A stretch of DNA of 64,000 nucleotides from Rhodopseudomonas palustris JSC-3b (GCA_000504425.1 KI632513.1:1-64000); one strand, 5' to 3'. Counted from the first letter of the stretch, positions 1 through 11,303 are shown. The notes: generated by a model from the letters alone, not told the origin. Program-made: numbers and translations.

Positions 1-107
1 CAGAAAAATCGCCGTGCCGCAAGCCGCGTCAGAATCAGATGTGTGAATGTCGTAGGGACGAGCCCGGCCATCACGTGTGGAGTGGTGCGGATCAATCGTC
101 GTTGGTC

Positions 108-1799
108 TTAAGCCGCGCGCACTGTTTCGAGGAAGTTCGAGACTTCCATCTTCAGGCGCTCGCTGTCCTGCGACAGCGACTGCGCCGCTGACAGCACCTG
201 GCTGGCAGCCGAGCCGGATTCCGCCGAGCCGCGCTGCACGTCCATGATGTTGGCGGAGACCTGCTCGGTGCCGCGCGCGGCTTCCTGCACGTTGCGCGAG
301 ATTTCCTGAGTGGCCGCGCCTTGTTCCTCAACGGCGGAGGCAATGGTCGAGGCGATCTCCGACATCCGGCTGATGGTCTGGCCGATCTCTTTGATGGCGC
401 TGACCGAGCTCTGGGTCGCCGACTGAATGCCGCCGATCTGCTGGCTGATCTCGCCGGTGGCTTTCGCGGTCTGCTCGGCGAGCGCCTTCACTTCGGAGGC
501 GACCACCGCAAAACCGCGGCCGGCTTCGCCCGCCCGCGCCGCTTCAATGGTAGCGTTGAGCGCCAACAGATTGGTCTGGCCGGCGATGGTGTTGATCAGC
601 TCGACCACGTCGCCGATCCGGTTTGCTGCCTGCGACAGCTCGCTGACGCTGTCATTGGTCTTGCGGGCCTGCTCGACCGCCTCATGAGCAATGCGCGCCG
701 ATTCCTGCACCTGACGGCTGATCTCGTTGATCGACGAGGTCATCTCTTCGGTCGCCGAGGCCACCGACTGCACATTGCTGGAGGCTTCTTCGGAGGCCGA
801 AGCGACCGACGTCGTCAGTTCCTGGGCGCGGCCCGCGGTGGCGGTCAGGGTGCCGGCCGAAGCTTCAAGCTCGGTGGAAGCCGACGACACGGTGTTGACG
901 ATCTCGCGGATCGAACTTTCGAACTGCCGGGTGGCGTGATCGATGCGCTGGCCGCGCGCGATCTTTTCCTCGGCGTCCTTGGCTGCGGCGGCATCGGCCT
1001 CGCGCTTGGCGATCAGCGCTTCCTTGAAGATCTGCAAGGCGTCGGCCATGGTGCCGATCTCGGTCTTCTCGCCGCGATGCGGCACCTCGGCCGTGAGATC
1101 GCCGTGGCTGAATTGCTGCATCGGCTTCACGATCGAAGCGATGCCTTGCGACACGTCGCGCACCGTCAACAGGCCGGCGCCGGCGCCGATCGCGACTGCG
1201 ATCAACAGAATGGCGACAACAATGAAGATGGCTGAGTTGTAGGTATCGGCCGCCATGGCCACGGCGGTGTCTGCACCCTTTTCGTTCAGATCGATATCAC
1301 GCTGCAAAACCGCATCGACCCGCTGCCCGATCGGGAACACAGTCTGCGCCAGAAAGGAGGCGCTCTCCTCCGGGAAGCGGCCAATCGCTTGCCGGGACAA
1401 CGCAATCACTTTGGCGGCTTCGGTCAGGTAGCTATTCCACTCCCGCACCCATTCCTCATAGAGGCGGCGCTCCTCCGGCGAAGAGATCATCTTTTCATAG
1501 GCGGTCTGGTGCTTTTTGAGCGAGGCGAGGATCGAATCCTGCCGTCGCTCCTCTTCTGCCTTGCCCTTGGCCTCCAAGGACAGCAGATGGCTGCGGAGCG
1601 AATTGCGATACATGGTGATGGTATTGCGCATGTTGCCCAGCTCCTTGACGCTGGGCAGCCAGTTGGTGCCGATGTCGACCGTACTGGTATTGAGCGTGCG
1701 CATCTGTATCAGCCCGATCATCCCCAATCCGCTGAGAGCGAGCAGCAAGACGACAACGAGCGAAGTGATCTTCGTTCGGATGGAGAGCTTTGCGAACAT
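108..1799 (-). CDS. Methyl-accepting chemotaxis protein (paralogue 1 of 3)
   Basis: A 563-aa inner-membrane chemoreceptor that would pass ligand binding to CheA/CheW. Visible in order: an N-terminal membrane helix (about residues 11-33), a periplasmic four-helix sensor region of the 4HB_MCP type, a second membrane helix (about 190-212), a HAMP linker, and a long cytoplasmic signalling coiled coil. The hairpin tip carries the hallmark [17 protein letters not shown] around residue 405. There is no CheR/CheB-docking pentapeptide; it ends [12 protein letters not shown]-type ribosome site precedes the ATG. It is the first of three tandem leftward paralogues of equal length. The ligand cannot be told from sequence. 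Confidence 0.95.
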   Translation of the reverse strand: MFAKLSIRTKITSLVVVLLLALSGLGMIGLIQMRTLNTSTVDIGTNWLPSVKELGNMRNTITMYRNSLRSHLLSLEAKGKAEEERRQDSILASLKKHQTAYEKMISSPEERRLYEEWVREWNSYLTEAAKVIALSRQAIGRFPEESASFLAQTVFPIGQRVDAVLQRDIDLNEKGADTAVAMAADTYNSAIFIVVAILLIAVAIGAGAGLLTVRDVSQGIASIVKPMQQFSHGDLTAEVPHRGEKTEIGTMADALQIFKEALIAKREADAAAAKDAEEKIARGQRIDHATRQFESSIREIVNTVSSASTELEASAGTLTATAGRAQELTTSVASASEEASSNVQSVASATEEMTSSINEISRQVQESARIAHEAVEQARKTNDSVSELSQAANRIGDVVELINTIAGQTNLLALNATIEAARAGEAGRGFAVVASEVKALAEQTAKATGEISQQIGGIQSATQSSVSAIKEIGQTISRMSEIASTIASAVEEQGAATQEISRNVQEAARGTEQVSANIMDVQRGSAESGSAASQVLSAAQSLSQDSERLKMEVSNFLETVRAA

Positions 1800-2039
1800 G
1801 GGGAGTCCTTGTCGGAAATTGTGATTAGCACCAACGCCCGTCCGAACCTGTCCACGGACGCCAGAGATGTTTCGCGATCCGCCTCAGTAAGCCGAACTGT
1901 TCACTAGGCGGAAATATTGCTGATCTGGGTCCAACAAGTTTCGGCCGATCATTGAGCCTGAGCCTTGTTAGCTCCTTAATATCAAAATGAGGGCAACTAC
2001 GAGGTGTTTGCAGTCGGAGTTACTACTCCGTGCGCTCGA

Positions 2040-3731
2040 TCACGCCGCGCGCACGGTCTGCAGGAAGCTCGATACTTCCTGCTTGAGGCGCTCATTGTCG
2101 CGCGACAGCGACTGCGCGGCGGTCAGCACGTCGCTGGCGGCAAGCTCGGCCTCATTGGCGCCCTGGCGCACTTCGATGATGTTGGACGACACCTGCTGGG
2201 TGCCGCGCGCCGCCTGCTGCACGTTGCGGGAGATTTCCTGGGTGGCCGCGCCCTGTTCCTCAACGGCCGAGGCGATGGTCGAGGCGATCTCGGACATCCG
2301 GCTAATAGTCTGGCCGATCTCCTTGATGGCGCTGACCGAGCTCTGGGTTGCGGTCTGGATGCCGCCGATCTGCTGGCTGATCTCGCCGGTGGCCTTCGCG
2401 GTTTGCTCGGCTAGCGCTTTCACTTCGGAGGCGACCACCGCAAAACCGCGGCCTGCTTCGCCGGCACGCGCCGCTTCAATGGTGGCATTGAGCGCCAACA
2501 GATTGGTCTGGCCGGCGATGGTGTTGATCAGTTCAACGACGTCGCCGATGCGGTTGGCCGCCTGCGACAATTCGCTGACGCTGACATTGGTCTTGCGGGC
2601 CTGCTCGACCGCTTCACCAGCGATCCGCGCCGATTCCTGCACCTGGCGGCTGATCTCGTTGATCGATGACGACATTTCCTCGGTGGCCGAGGCCACGGAT
2701 TGCACGTTGCTGGACGCCTGTTCGGACGCGGCGGCGACCGTCGAAGTGCGCTCCTGGGCATGGCCGACATTGACGGAGAGATTGCCGGCTGAGGCTTCGA
2801 GCTTGCTTGACGCCTGCGACACCGTATCGACGATCTCGCGGATCGAGCCTTCAAAGCGGCGGGTGGCCGCGTCGATGCGCTGGCCGCGGGCGATCTTCTC
2901 TTCGGCTTCCTTGGCAGCGGCAGCGTCGGCATTGCGCTTGGCAATCAGCGCTTCTTTGAAGAGCTGCAGCGCGTCGGCCATGGTGCCGATTTCGGTGTCG
3001 GCGCCGCGATGCGGCACCTCGGCGCTGAGGTCGCCGCGTGTAAATTCCTGCATCGGCTTGATGATCGAGGCGATGCCCTGCGATACGTCGCGGATCGCCA
3101 TCACGCTGGCGATGACGCCGACCAGCACGGCGGCCACCAGAATGGCAATTACCGAATAGATGGCGCTGGTATAGGTCGCCGCGGCGGACGCCATCGCGTC
3201 ATTGGCGCCCTTATCATTATATTCGATATCGCGCAGCAGTTCGGCATTGACGCGCTGTGCAATCGGCGAAACGAATTTGTCCAGATATTCGGAAGCTTCA
3301 GTCGGAAACTGGCCGACGCTCTTGCGCGACATGTCCAGCACTTTGGCGGCCTCGATTAGATAGCGGTCCCATTCCTTGGACCATTGCTCATAGAGGCGCT
3401 GTTCATCCGGCGTCGAGATGGTTTTCTCATAGTTCTGCTTGGTTTTCTCCACCGAGGCCGCGAGCGCGATCAGCTCATTTTCGATATTGCTCATGCCATT
3501 ATTTGTGGTGTTGATCAGATGAGCGCGGACGCCGTTGCGGTAGTAGGCGATGTTCGCCCGGATATTGCCGAGTTCCTTCACCGCCAGGAACCAGTTGGTG
3601 GTGAGGTCGACTGTGTTGGCGTTCAGGGTGCGCATCTGCAGCAGGCTGTAGATGCCGAGCCCTGCCATGGCGAACAACAGGATCGCGACCAGGGCGGAAA
3701 ATTTGGTCCGGATTGATAGTGCGGAAAACAT
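2040..3731 (-). CDS. Methyl-accepting chemotaxis protein (paralogue 2 of 3)
   Basis: Second chemoreceptor, with the same layout as its neighbours: membrane helix, periplasmic four-helix sensor, membrane helix, HAMP, signalling domain. I chose the ATG at 3731 ([10 protein letters not shown]) over one 30 codons upstream because it follows an AGGGG ribosome site, aligns with the paralogues' starts, and gives exactly 563 aa like them. The sensor region differs most from the paralogues, while the signalling tip is nearly identical. This fits a shared CheA array with different ligand specificity. It ends FLQTVRAA. Confidence 0.94.
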   Translation of the reverse strand: MFSALSIRTKFSALVAILLFAMAGLGIYSLLQMRTLNANTVDLTTNWFLAVKELGNIRANIAYYRNGVRAHLINTTNNGMSNIENELIALAASVEKTKQNYEKTISTPDEQRLYEQWSKEWDRYLIEAAKVLDMSRKSVGQFPTEASEYLDKFVSPIAQRVNAELLRDIEYNDKGANDAMASAAATYTSAIYSVIAILVAAVLVGVIASVMAIRDVSQGIASIIKPMQEFTRGDLSAEVPHRGADTEIGTMADALQLFKEALIAKRNADAAAAKEAEEKIARGQRIDAATRRFEGSIREIVDTVSQASSKLEASAGNLSVNVGHAQERTSTVAAASEQASSNVQSVASATEEMSSSINEISRQVQESARIAGEAVEQARKTNVSVSELSQAANRIGDVVELINTIAGQTNLLALNATIEAARAGEAGRGFAVVASEVKALAEQTAKATGEISQQIGGIQTATQSSVSAIKEIGQTISRMSEIASTIASAVEEQGAATQEISRNVQQAARGTQQVSSNIIEVRQGANEAELAASDVLTAAQSLSRDNERLKQEVSSFLQTVRAA

Positions 3732-4201
3732 CGGAAACCCCTTGCGACAAGACATTGGCAATGAACTTGTACCGATCGGCCAGGCGCGCTGACTGTGAGG
3801 CAGCAGACATCATCCCCACAGACGGTCGGGGTGATTTCGTATCTGGTCGTGACGAAAGTCGTTCGGCTACCGGACGGGCAACCGTGTTTTGTTCGCCTGA
3901 TGATTGTGGGGCGGAGATTGTTGCGGAGTTAATTCCAGACTTCGTATCACCACGAGGTAGTCCTCAGTGGTGGGTTGCGAGTTCTGGTTGCGGAACTAAG
4001 CGAAACAGGCAGCAGATCGGCAGCTGCGGTGCGTAGCGCGTTCGGCTGCATTCATATTGCGAACGCGCGGTTCGCAGGTTGAGCAGAACGGCACAAAGAC
4101 GACAAAGCGAGCCGCCGACGGTGCAGGTCGGCTGGCTCGCTTGAAGTCCGAAAGTATCGGTGCGCTGGCGCGCGATCAGATCAACTAAAATAACCAACCG
4201 T
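3732..4201. other. Intergenic region between chemoreceptor genes with a strong hairpin
   Basis: No convincing gene. The promoter of the downstream leftward chemoreceptor should lie near 3740-3900, but I cannot assign boxes. At 4105..4142 a long hairpin pairs AAGCGAGCC and GCCGAC with GTCGGC and GGCTCGCTT, with a single bulged T and a 7-nt loop. It has no T-tract on either side, so its role (processed RNA, transcript stabiliser or nothing) is open. Confidence 0.4.
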
Positions 4202-4241
4202 AAAAAATAGCACCGCGCGCGTGATGGTCGGCGCGCGGTGC
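4202..4241 (-). terminator. Rho-independent terminator of the third chemoreceptor gene
   Basis: Read on the minus strand, a perfect 11-bp stem (GCACCGCGCGC, 4231-4241 with 4210-4220) closes a 10-nt loop and is followed by a T-run (4202-4207). It lies 9 bp beyond the stop codon of the chemoreceptor gene that ends at 4250. Confidence 0.85.
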
Positions 4242-4249
4242 GAGCACAA

Positions 4250-5941
4250 CTACGCAGCGCGTACCGTCTGCAGGAAGTTGGCGACCTCGAGCTTGAGGCG
4301 GTTGCTGTCCTGCGACAGCGACTGCGCCGCCGACAGCACCTGGGTCGAGGCCGATCCGGTTTCGGTGGCGCCGCGCTGCACGTCCATGATGTTGGCGGAG
4401 ACCTGCTCGGTGCCGCGCGCCGCCTCCTGCACGTTGCGGGAGATTTCCTGGGTGGCGGCGCCTTGCTCCTCCACAGCCGAGGCGATGGTGGAGGCGATCT
4501 CCGACATCCGGGTGATGGTGAAGCCGATTTCCTTGATGGCGCTGACCGAGGTTTGCGTCGCCGACTGAATGCCGCCGATCTGCTGGCTGATCTCGCCGGT
4601 GGCCTTCGCGGTCTGCTCGGCAAGCGCCTTCACTTCGGAGGCGACCACCGCAAAACCGCGGCCGGCTTCGCCCGCGCGTGCCGCTTCGATGGTGGCGTTC
4701 AGGGCCAAGAGGTTGGTCTGGCCGGCAATGGTGTTGATCAGCTCGACCACGTCGCCGATCCGGCTCGCCGCCTGCGACAGCTCGCTGACGCTGTCATTGG
4801 TCTTGCGGGCCTGATCGACCGCTTCGTGGGCGATGCGCGCCGATTCCTGCACTTGACGGCTGATCTCGTTGATCGACGAGGTCATTTCTTCGGTCGCCGA
4901 GGCCACCGACTGCACATTGGTCGAGGCCTGTTCGGACGCAGCCGCCACCGAGGTGGTCAGTTCCTGCGAGCGATCGGCGGTCGCCGTCAGAGTGCCGGCG
5001 GACGCTTCGAGTTCGGTCGAGGCCGAGGACACGGTTTCGACGATATGGCCGATCGTGGCTTCGAACTGCCGGGTGGCCTGGTCGATGCGCTGGCCGCGCG
5101 CGATCTTCTCCTCGGCTTCCTTGGCCGCGGCGGCGTCGGCCGCTTCCTTGGCGATCAGCGCTTCCTTAAAGATTTGCAGTGCGTCGGCCATGGTGCCGAT
5201 CTCGGTCTTCTCGCCGCGATGCGGCACCTCGGCGCTGAGGTCGCCACGGGTGAACTGCTGCATCGGATTCACGATCGAGGCGATGCCCTGCGAAATGTCG
5301 CGGATCACCAGGAAGGAAGCGCCGGCGCCGACCGCGATGGCAAGGCCGAGCAGCGCGATCACGAACACCAGTGCGGAATTGTAGGTCGAATCCGCAGAAG
5401 CCATTGCCTGCCCGGCGCCATGCTCGTTGAAATCAATTCCGCGCTTCAACACCTCGTCGACGCGTTGTCCGATCGGAGCAACCGTCTTGGCGGCATATTC
5501 AGAGGCTTCGAGAGGGAACTGGCCGGCGCTCTTGCGCGACATCGCGATCGCTTTTTCGGCCGCCGTCGTATAGCTGGTCCATTCGCGGCCCCAATCCTCA
5601 TAAATCTTACGCTCTTCAGGCAAGGTGATGGTCTTGGCATAGGCCGTTTCGGCCTTCTTGAGCGTTTCGAGGATCTTTGCCAGCCGCTCATCGATCTCGG
5701 CTTTGCCAGAAGTCGTCATGGTCAGAAGGTGAGCGTTCACCGCGTTGCGGTACAACGCGATGCTGGTCCGCATATTGCCGAGTTCTTTAGTCGCCAGCAG
5801 CCAGTTGCCTCCGATTTCAATGGTATTGCCGTTGAGTGTGCGCATTTGCACCAGCGCCAGCACGCCCAGAGCCGACATCACGACCAGCAATGCGGCCACC
5901 AACGAAGTGATTTTTGTCCGGATCGACAGTTTCGCAAACAT
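4250..5941 (-). CDS. Methyl-accepting chemotaxis protein (paralogue 3 of 3)
   Basis: Third 563-aa chemoreceptor: membrane helix near residues 11-33, periplasmic four-helix sensor, second membrane helix near 190-212, HAMP, then the signalling coiled coil with the conserved [17 protein letters not shown] tip. The C-terminal half is almost identical to the other two copies, even at DNA level. The periplasmic half diverges, as expected after tandem duplication followed by ligand-domain drift. It has its own strong terminator, so it is probably transcribed separately from the copies downstream. Confidence 0.95.
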   Translation of the reverse strand: MFAKLSIRTKITSLVAALLVVMSALGVLALVQMRTLNGNTIEIGGNWLLATKELGNMRTSIALYRNAVNAHLLTMTTSGKAEIDERLAKILETLKKAETAYAKTITLPEERKIYEDWGREWTSYTTAAEKAIAMSRKSAGQFPLEASEYAAKTVAPIGQRVDEVLKRGIDFNEHGAGQAMASADSTYNSALVFVIALLGLAIAVGAGASFLVIRDISQGIASIVNPMQQFTRGDLSAEVPHRGEKTEIGTMADALQIFKEALIAKEAADAAAAKEAEEKIARGQRIDQATRQFEATIGHIVETVSSASTELEASAGTLTATADRSQELTTSVAAASEQASTNVQSVASATEEMTSSINEISRQVQESARIAHEAVDQARKTNDSVSELSQAASRIGDVVELINTIAGQTNLLALNATIEAARAGEAGRGFAVVASEVKALAEQTAKATGEISQQIGGIQSATQTSVSAIKEIGFTITRMSEIASTIASAVEEQGAATQEISRNVQEAARGTEQVSANIMDVQRGATETGSASTQVLSAAQSLSQDSNRLKLEVANFLQTVRAA

Positions 5942-6410
5942 CGCTCGACAATCCCTGTTTTTCCGGGCCGTCCGGGCCGCGGTAACCTACTCAAGACCGA
6001 CAGCGCCAGGCCCCGGCGACCAGCCAGGTTCGATGGTGCGTTCGATCGCTCGACGGAAAGAGGCCCGGTCCTTTGGGCTGCCCGGCCTTCTCCTGCACAG
6101 TGGTGTTGAGAACTTGTTGCAACGTTAATTTGCGGCCTGGTACGATCACGTAGCGATTGAGATGTTCGGCAGGCGAACAAGAGCTTGAACACAAAAATCT
6201 GGCCGTGGCTGAGCGGTGTGGCGCTTAACGAGCAAAATTTCGGTTGAGGGCTGCAGTCCGCTCGCGGCCTGGGATTATGGCCGCCGGGGAAGGGCGGGAT
6301 TGGAGCGGCGCCGGTTCCAAGAATGGACAGGCCAACCTTTGGTTATGGTTAGCGCACGGTTAATGCCATCCGGCGCGCCTGCCGCGCGGTCAAACAGCCG
6401 TTAAGCGTGA
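5942..6410. other. Intergenic region without a recognisable gene
   Basis: This 469-bp stretch separates the start of the third chemoreceptor gene from the stop of the transglutaminase-like gene. It should hold the chemoreceptor promoter. I see no RNA gene, repeat or clear terminator; the open frames here lack ribosome sites and family resemblance. Confidence 0.4.
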
Positions 6411-7082
6411 TCAGGCGGCGCTGTCATCCTCGAGCGCGCTGCCGAGAGTCGGGCCGCTGGCCGCCAGATGCGGATACTGCCTTGCCATCTCGGCGAGCAG
6501 GAATTTCGCCGGCACGTCGAAATAGGCGCCGTGCTGGGCGACATATTCCATGAACCGGGCGTTGGTGGCATCGAACGCCTGCATCAACGCGTCCTGCACG
6601 CCGTCGAACTCCAGCGGCGCGACATTCAGTTTCTCACATAGCGTCGCGTTAAAAGTCGGGCTGGCTTTGATCCAGCGGCCTTCGACCAGGCATTCGGTAT
6701 AGCCGTGCCAGGCAAACAGATTGGTCTGCATCATCTGCAACAGCCGCGGCGTGGCGAGGTGGTTGCGGACATCGGCAAAGCCGACCCGCGCCGGCACGCC
6801 GATCACCCGGCAGGTCGCGGCGAACAGCGCCGCCTTGCCGACGCAATAACCATTGCCGGCTTGCAACACGCTGCTGGCGCGAAAAATCTCGCGGCTCCGG
6901 AAATCGACGTAAGGATTGTAGCGGATGCTGTCGCGTACCGCGCGATAGAGAAGCTGTAGCCGCTGCTGCACCGTATCGGCCCCAGCGATCGCCGCGGCGG
7001 CGAAGCGCTGCACCTCGGTATGATCGCTGTCGACAAATTCCGCGGGCGCGAGAAACACACCGAGGCCGGGTTCACTGGTCAT
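6411..7082 (-). CDS. Transglutaminase-like (cysteine protease fold) protein
   Basis: A 223-aa cytoplasmic protein of the transglutaminase-like superfamily. The core is visible: the nucleophile Cys in GNGYCVGKA (about residue 80) at a helix start, then WHGYTECLVEG with the catalytic His, and a following strand with WIKASPTFN that should supply the acid. Such small bacterial proteins are usually peptidases or have unknown substrates rather than being true cross-linking enzymes. There is no signal peptide. It stands alone, divergent from the LysE-type gene. Substrate unknown. Confidence 0.85.
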   Translation of the reverse strand: MTSEPGLGVFLAPAEFVDSDHTEVQRFAAAAIAGADTVQQRLQLLYRAVRDSIRYNPYVDFRSREIFRASSVLQAGNGYCVGKAALFAATCRVIGVPARVGFADVRNHLATPRLLQMMQTNLFAWHGYTECLVEGRWIKASPTFNATLCEKLNVAPLEFDGVQDALMQAFDATNARFMEYVAQHGAYFDVPAKFLLAEMARQYPHLAASGPTLGSALEDDSAA

Positions 7083-7295
7083 GCGGGGCTCAAATGATCG
7101 GGGCGGGCCGGGCGATCAGGATAGGCGCGCCGCCGCGCGGCTCGCAAGCGGCGAATCGCTCGCGTGACACAATCGCAGGCAGCGGTGACAAGCCTGTTCA
7201 GCGTCGCGCGCGCCCGCTAAACAGCGGCAGGCTTGCCGTGTCTGACGAGGCTGCGCGATGGGGCGCTGCCATCAAGGCGGCCGGTGGAGGGGCGT

Positions 7296-7922
7296 GTGCT
7301 GTCCGACAATCTGACTACATTGGTGAGCATCGGTTTGGTGCAGCTCTTGGCCGTGATTTCGCCAGGGCCGAGCTTTCTGATCACCGCCAAAACCGCGGTG
7401 TCGCGCTCCTCAGGCGACGGCATCAAGCTGGCGCTCGGCCTTGGCCTTGGCACCGTTGTGTGGGCGACGGCGGCGCTGCTCGGGTTGAACGCGCTGTTTG
7501 CGGCGATGCCGATGCTGTTCAGCGCCATGAAGGTGATGGGCGCGCTGTTCCTGCTGTGGATCGCGCTACAGATTTTTCGGCACGCCGCGTCGCCGGTTGA
7601 CCTCGAACACGCCGCCGGCGCCGGCTCGCAGCACCTGATCCTAAAAGGGTTCATGACCCAGCTGTCGAACCCGAAAGTGGTGGTGTTCTTCGGCTCAGTG
7701 TTCGTGGCGATGCTGCCGGCCGATCCGTCGCCATGGATGGTGGCGGCGCTGGTTGTGATCGTCACCCTTAACGAAGTGGTCTGGTATTCGCTGGTCGCGC
7801 TGTTCATCGGCCAGGCCGGGGTGCGGGCCCGCTATCTGCGCGCCAAGACCTGGATCGACCGCGGCACCTCGGTGTTTCTGGGCGGGCTCGGGCTGCGGCT
7901 TTTGCTGTCGGCGCGGAGCTAG
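7296..7922 (+). CDS. LysE/RhtB-family amino-acid exporter
   Basis: A 208-aa inner-membrane protein with about six hydrophobic helices and the family signature near the N-terminus (AVISPGPSFL) and in the middle (KGFMTQLSNPKVVVFF). Members export amino acids or their analogues by proton exchange; the substrate cannot be read from sequence. I start at GTG 7296, 8 bp after a GGAGGGG ribosome site. Longer upstream starts add a non-hydrophobic arginine-rich stretch not typical of the family. Confidence 0.9.
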   Translation: MLSDNLTTLVSIGLVQLLAVISPGPSFLITAKTAVSRSSGDGIKLALGLGLGTVVWATAALLGLNALFAAMPMLFSAMKVMGALFLLWIALQIFRHAASPVDLEHAAGAGSQHLILKGFMTQLSNPKVVVFFGSVFVAMLPADPSPWMVAALVVIVTLNEVVWYSLVALFIGQAGVRARYLRAKTWIDRGTSVFLGGLGLRLLLSARS

Positions 7923-8010
7923 CGCGTTTCCGGCAGCGTTCCGGCATTGAGGACGGCGTTGCCGCAAGCCGACGCCAGCGGCGACCAGAGATCGCCGAGC
8001 CTCTCGTCAT

Positions 8011-8156
8011 CCCTCCCCCTTGCGGGGAGGGTCGGCCGAATGGAGGCGATGCGCAGCATCGTCGGAATGGAGGCCGGGGTGGGGGCTGCGCGCACGGACT
8101 CGGGCCCCCCACCCGGCCGGCCTGACGGCCGTCCACCCTCCCCGCAAGGGGGAGGG
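8011..8156. repeat. REP-like intergenic palindromic element
   Basis: Two arms of 22 bp (8011-8032 and 8135-8156) are exact inverted repeats built on CCTCCCCCTTGCGGGG, enclosing about 100 bp that itself holds GC-rich partial palindromes. Elements with this look are scattered between genes in Bradyrhizobium and Rhodopseudomonas genomes (from memory). It lies between the LysE-type gene and ctrA, which end facing each other. Confidence 0.75.
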
Positions 8157-8250
8157 AGGGCGCCTCGGTCTCAAGACCTGCGCAAATTGACTCCGCAGGG
8201 TCGCTGAGCCGATTGGTGTTGCCGAAAAATGCCCGAAAAACATCGCCCCC

Positions 8251-8281
8251 AAAAACAAAAACCCCGCCGATTGGGCGGGGT
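8251..8281 (-). terminator. Rho-independent terminator of ctrA
   Basis: On the minus strand, ACCCCGCC pairs with GGCGGGGT around a 5-nt loop, followed by a T-rich run (TTTTGTTTTT on that strand). It is about 40 bp past the ctrA stop. Confidence 0.9.
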
Positions 8282-8321
8282 AGTTGATTTGGGAGGTGGT
8301 CGGTCTCCCTGGCTAACTGGA

Positions 8322-9023
8322 TCAGGCCGGAATGCGGGCCTCGTCGTCGGACGGCTCGCGCAGCACATAGCCGCGGCCCCAGACCGTCTCGATGAAATTG
8401 CGACCTTCGGAGGCGTTGGCGAGCTTCTTGCGCAGCTTGCAGATGAAGACGTCGATGATCTTCAGCTCGGGCTCGTCCATGCCGCCATAGAGGTGGTTCA
8501 GGAACATTTCCTTGGTGAGCGTCGTGCCCTTGCGCAAGGAAAGCAGCTCCAGCATCTGATATTCCTTGCCGGTCAGATGCACGCGCTGGCCGCCGACTTC
8601 CACGGTCTTGGTGTCGAGATTGACCACCAGATCGCCGGTCTGGATGACCGATTGGGCATGGCCCTTGGACCGGCGCACGATCGCATGAATGCGGGCGATC
8701 AGCTCGTCCTTGTGGAACGGCTTGGTCATGTAGTCGTCGGCGCCGACGCCGAGACCCTTGACCTTATCCTCGATGCCGGCCAGGCCGGAGAGGATCAAAA
8801 TCGGCGTTTTGATCTTTGAGACACGCAGCTGCTTGAGAACGTCATAGCCGGACATGTCCGGCAGGTTCAGATCGAGCAGAATGATGTCGTAGTCATACAG
8901 CTTGCCGAGGTCGACGCCTTCCTCACCGAGGTCCGTCGTATAGACGTTGAAGCTCTCGGATTTGAGCATCAATTCGATCGACTGCGCAGTGGCGCTGTCA
9001 TCTTCAATCAGCAATACGCGCAT
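8322..9023 (-). CDS. ctrA: Cell-cycle response regulator CtrA
   Basis: A 233-aa OmpR-type response regulator. The receiver domain has the acidic pair D8/D9, phosphoacceptor D51 ([16 protein letters not shown]) and the conserved Lys in MTKPF. The DNA-binding domain carries the CtrA signatures [23 protein letters not shown] and [14 protein letters not shown]. In alphaproteobacteria CtrA is phosphorylated through CckA-ChpT and controls division, DNA methylation and flagellar genes; the neighbouring fliI-fliJ fits the last. It has its own terminator, and a long upstream region consistent with regulated promoters. Confidence 0.97.
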   Translation of the reverse strand: MRVLLIEDDSATAQSIELMLKSESFNVYTTDLGEEGVDLGKLYDYDIILLDLNLPDMSGYDVLKQLRVSKIKTPILILSGLAGIEDKVKGLGVGADDYMTKPFHKDELIARIHAIVRRSKGHAQSVIQTGDLVVNLDTKTVEVGGQRVHLTGKEYQMLELLSLRKGTTLTKEMFLNHLYGGMDEPELKIIDVFICKLRKKLANASEGRNFIETVWGRGYVLREPSDDEARIPA

Positions 9024-9395
9024 GCCAGTCCCCTATAAGCGCCACGCGGCGTCAGGCGTCCGCACTACTTGCGGCACTGGAAACGCCTTCGAACAACTGA
9101 TTCGGAACCTGACCTGATATGGTTAACAAAACCTGATTCACGTCTGCAAGCTCTAACGGTGCAATTTTGGTCGAATCGCCGTAAGATGTTGCAGGAAAGC
9201 AGCTTTTTGTGTTCTCACCAGTTCAGAAGCCGAATTAAAAGCCGGTCGCAACCGACTCTTACGTTTCGTCCCGTCATACTGTCGGGGCGAGCGTCTTCAG
9301 CCGATCAAAGACAGTGTCGTAATGATTAACGATGCGGGTAAACACGAGGTTAAGGATTTGGCTTCAGCCGGCCAGAACTTAAGGCTTTGTTCGGA
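9024..9395. promoter_or_regulatory. Divergent control region between ctrA and fliI
   Basis: This 372-bp region must hold the promoters of ctrA (leftward) and fliI (rightward). CtrA boxes have the form TTAA-N7-TTAA. The best partial matches are TAAA-N7-TTAA at about 9339-9353, just upstream of fliI, and a half site TTAACAAAACC near 9122. Neither is perfect, so CtrA control is an inference from position and knowledge of the family. Confidence 0.4.
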
Positions 9396-10721
9396 ATGAA
9401 GGCGCTCGCGGAACAAATTGGCGACATTGACGGCGTGCTGATGTACGGCCGGGTGGTCGGCGTGCGCGGCCTGATGGTCGAAATCGCCGGTCCGATCCAT
9501 GCCATGAGCGTCGGGGCGCGGATCGTGATCGACACCGGCGGTAACCGAAGCATCCCGTGCGAGGTGATCGGCTTTTCCGGCAACAACGCCGTGGTGATGC
9601 CGTTCGCCGGGCTGGAAGGGGTGCGGCGCGGCTGCCGCGCCGTGATCGCCAATGCCGCCGCCCAGGTGCGGCCGTCGCCGGCCTGGCTCGGCCGGGTGCT
9701 GAACGCGATGGGCGAGCCGGTCGATGGTAAGGGGCCGCTTCTGCAGGGGCCCTCGCCGATGCCGTTCCGCAATGCGCCGCCGCCGGCGCATTCCCGCAAA
9801 CGGGTCGGCCAGCCGCTCGATCTCGGTGTGCGCGCGCTCAACACCTTTCTGACCTGCTGCCGCGGCCAGCGCATGGGTATCTTCGCCGGCTCGGGCGTCG
9901 GCAAATCGGTGCTGCTGTCGATGCTGGCGCGCAATGTCGATGCCGACGTCTCGGTGATCGGGCTGGTCGGCGAACGCGGCCGCGAAGTGCAGGAATTCTT
10001 GCAGGACGATCTTGGCGAGGAGGGGCTGGCGCGTTCGGTGGTGGTGGTCGCCACTTCGGACGAACCGGCGCTGATGCGCCGGCAGGCGGCCTATCTGACG
10101 CTGGCGATCGCCGAGTATTTTCGCGACGAAGATAAAGACGTGCTGTGCCTGATGGACTCGGTGACGCGCTTTGCCATGGCGCAGCGCGAGATCGGATTGT
10201 CGGCCGGCGAGCCGCCGACCGCCAAGGGCTATACGCCGACCGTGTTCACCGAGCTGCCGAAGCTCTTGGAGCGGGCCGGGCCGGGGCTCGGCGAAGGCAC
10301 CATCACCGGCATCTTCACGGTGCTGGTCGATGGCGATGATCATAATGAGCCGGTGGCCGACGCGGTGCGCGGCATTCTCGACGGCCATATCGTGATGGAG
10401 CGCGCGATCGCCGAACGGGGCCGCTATCCGGCGATCAACATCTTGAAGTCGGTGTCGCGTACCATGCCGAAATCGGCCGACCCCGTTTATCTGCCGCTGA
10501 TCAAACGGGCGCGACAGATCATGGGCACTTATGCTGATATGGAAGAACTGATCCGGCTCGGCGCCTATCGGGCCGGCTCAAGTGTCGAAGTTGACGAAGC
10601 GATCCGCCTGCACGAGCCGCTGGAAAACTTTCTGCGCCAGGGCAAGGGTGAGGCGACCTCGCTACGCGACGGCTACGCGCAACTGGAGCAATTGCTCGCC
10701 AACCTGGAAACGGAACGCTAA
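9396..10721 (+). CDS. fliI: Flagellar export ATPase FliI
   Basis: A 441-aa cytoplasmic ATPase of the flagellar type III export apparatus. The Walker A loop GSGVGKS lies at about residues 164-170, followed by the family signature [13 protein letters not shown], Walker B ([12 protein letters not shown]) and the conserved [21 protein letters not shown] region. Length and motif order match FliI rather than an F1 beta subunit. I start at ATG 9396; the upstream TTG adds only three residues. fliJ follows 109 bp downstream. Confidence 0.96.
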   Translation: MKALAEQIGDIDGVLMYGRVVGVRGLMVEIAGPIHAMSVGARIVIDTGGNRSIPCEVIGFSGNNAVVMPFAGLEGVRRGCRAVIANAAAQVRPSPAWLGRVLNAMGEPVDGKGPLLQGPSPMPFRNAPPPAHSRKRVGQPLDLGVRALNTFLTCCRGQRMGIFAGSGVGKSVLLSMLARNVDADVSVIGLVGERGREVQEFLQDDLGEEGLARSVVVVATSDEPALMRRQAAYLTLAIAEYFRDEDKDVLCLMDSVTRFAMAQREIGLSAGEPPTAKGYTPTVFTELPKLLERAGPGLGEGTITGIFTVLVDGDDHNEPVADAVRGILDGHIVMERAIAERGRYPAINILKSVSRTMPKSADPVYLPLIKRARQIMGTYADMEELIRLGAYRAGSSVEVDEAIRLHEPLENFLRQGKGEATSLRDGYAQLEQLLANLETER

Positions 10722-10830
10722 CTTTGTCCGGTCATCATACCAACAGAATACTTGCGTTGGCCGGCGATGCCCCATTCGGGCGACCGGCGATGTCCCATGC
10801 CAGAGAGGGACTTCTGGGGAGTAAGAGTCG

Positions 10831-11250
10831 ATGAAGTCACGCGATACGTTGATCCGCCTGAAGAAGTTTCAGGTCGACGAGAAACGCCGACGGGTCGCGC
10901 AGATCGAGGGCATGATCGCCGACTTCCAGCGGATGTCGGCGGAGCTTGAGCGCGAAATCGTGGCTGAGCAAGAGCGGGCCGGCATCAACGATCCGACCCA
11001 CTTCGCCTATCCGACTTATGCCAAGGCCGCGATCCAGCGCCGGGAAAACCTGACCCGGTCTGCCGATGAGCTGCGGATTCAGCTTGAAGATGCCCGCGCC
11101 CATCTCAATGAAGCGTTCGACGAACTGAAGAAGGTCGAGCTGCTCGACGAGCGTGATCAGGCCCGCGAACGCGCCGAGGAAAGCGCCCGCGAGCAGGCCG
11201 ATCTCGACAGCATCGGCCTGATGCGCTCCCGGCTCGGCGCCATCGCCTGA
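10831..11250 (+). CDS. fliJ: Flagellar export chaperone FliJ
   Basis: A 139-aa, almost wholly alpha-helical, highly charged protein with heptad-like coiled coils over most of its length, starting MKSRDTLIRLKKFQVDEKRR. Its position directly after fliI and its length fit FliJ, the escort that links the FliI hexamer to the FlhA export gate. A GGGGAG ribosome site precedes the ATG. Confidence 0.9.
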   Translation: MKSRDTLIRLKKFQVDEKRRRVAQIEGMIADFQRMSAELEREIVAEQERAGINDPTHFAYPTYAKAAIQRRENLTRSADELRIQLEDARAHLNEAFDELKKVELLDERDQARERAEESAREQADLDSIGLMRSRLGAIA

Positions 11251-11287
11251 TCGCCTGATTTTTCGTCATCACTGATCTGAACCGCCT

Positions 11288-11303
11288 GGGCCCCTTGGGG
11301 CCC
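11288..11303. terminator. Hairpin after fliJ, possible terminator
   Basis: GGGCCCC pairs perfectly with GGGGCCC across a TT turn, 37 bp past the fliJ stop. It lacks a T-tract, so it may be only a weak or factor-dependent stop. Confidence 0.4.

Noticed and set aside
4238-6109. A 623-codon open frame opposite the third chemoreceptor
   Set aside because: It mirrors a well-supported gene in GC-rich DNA and translates to Arg/Gly/His-rich sequence with no fold or ribosome site.
9326-9353. A perfect CtrA box upstream of fliI
   Set aside because: Only TAAA-N7-TTAA and half sites are present; none matches TTAA-N7-TTAA exactly.
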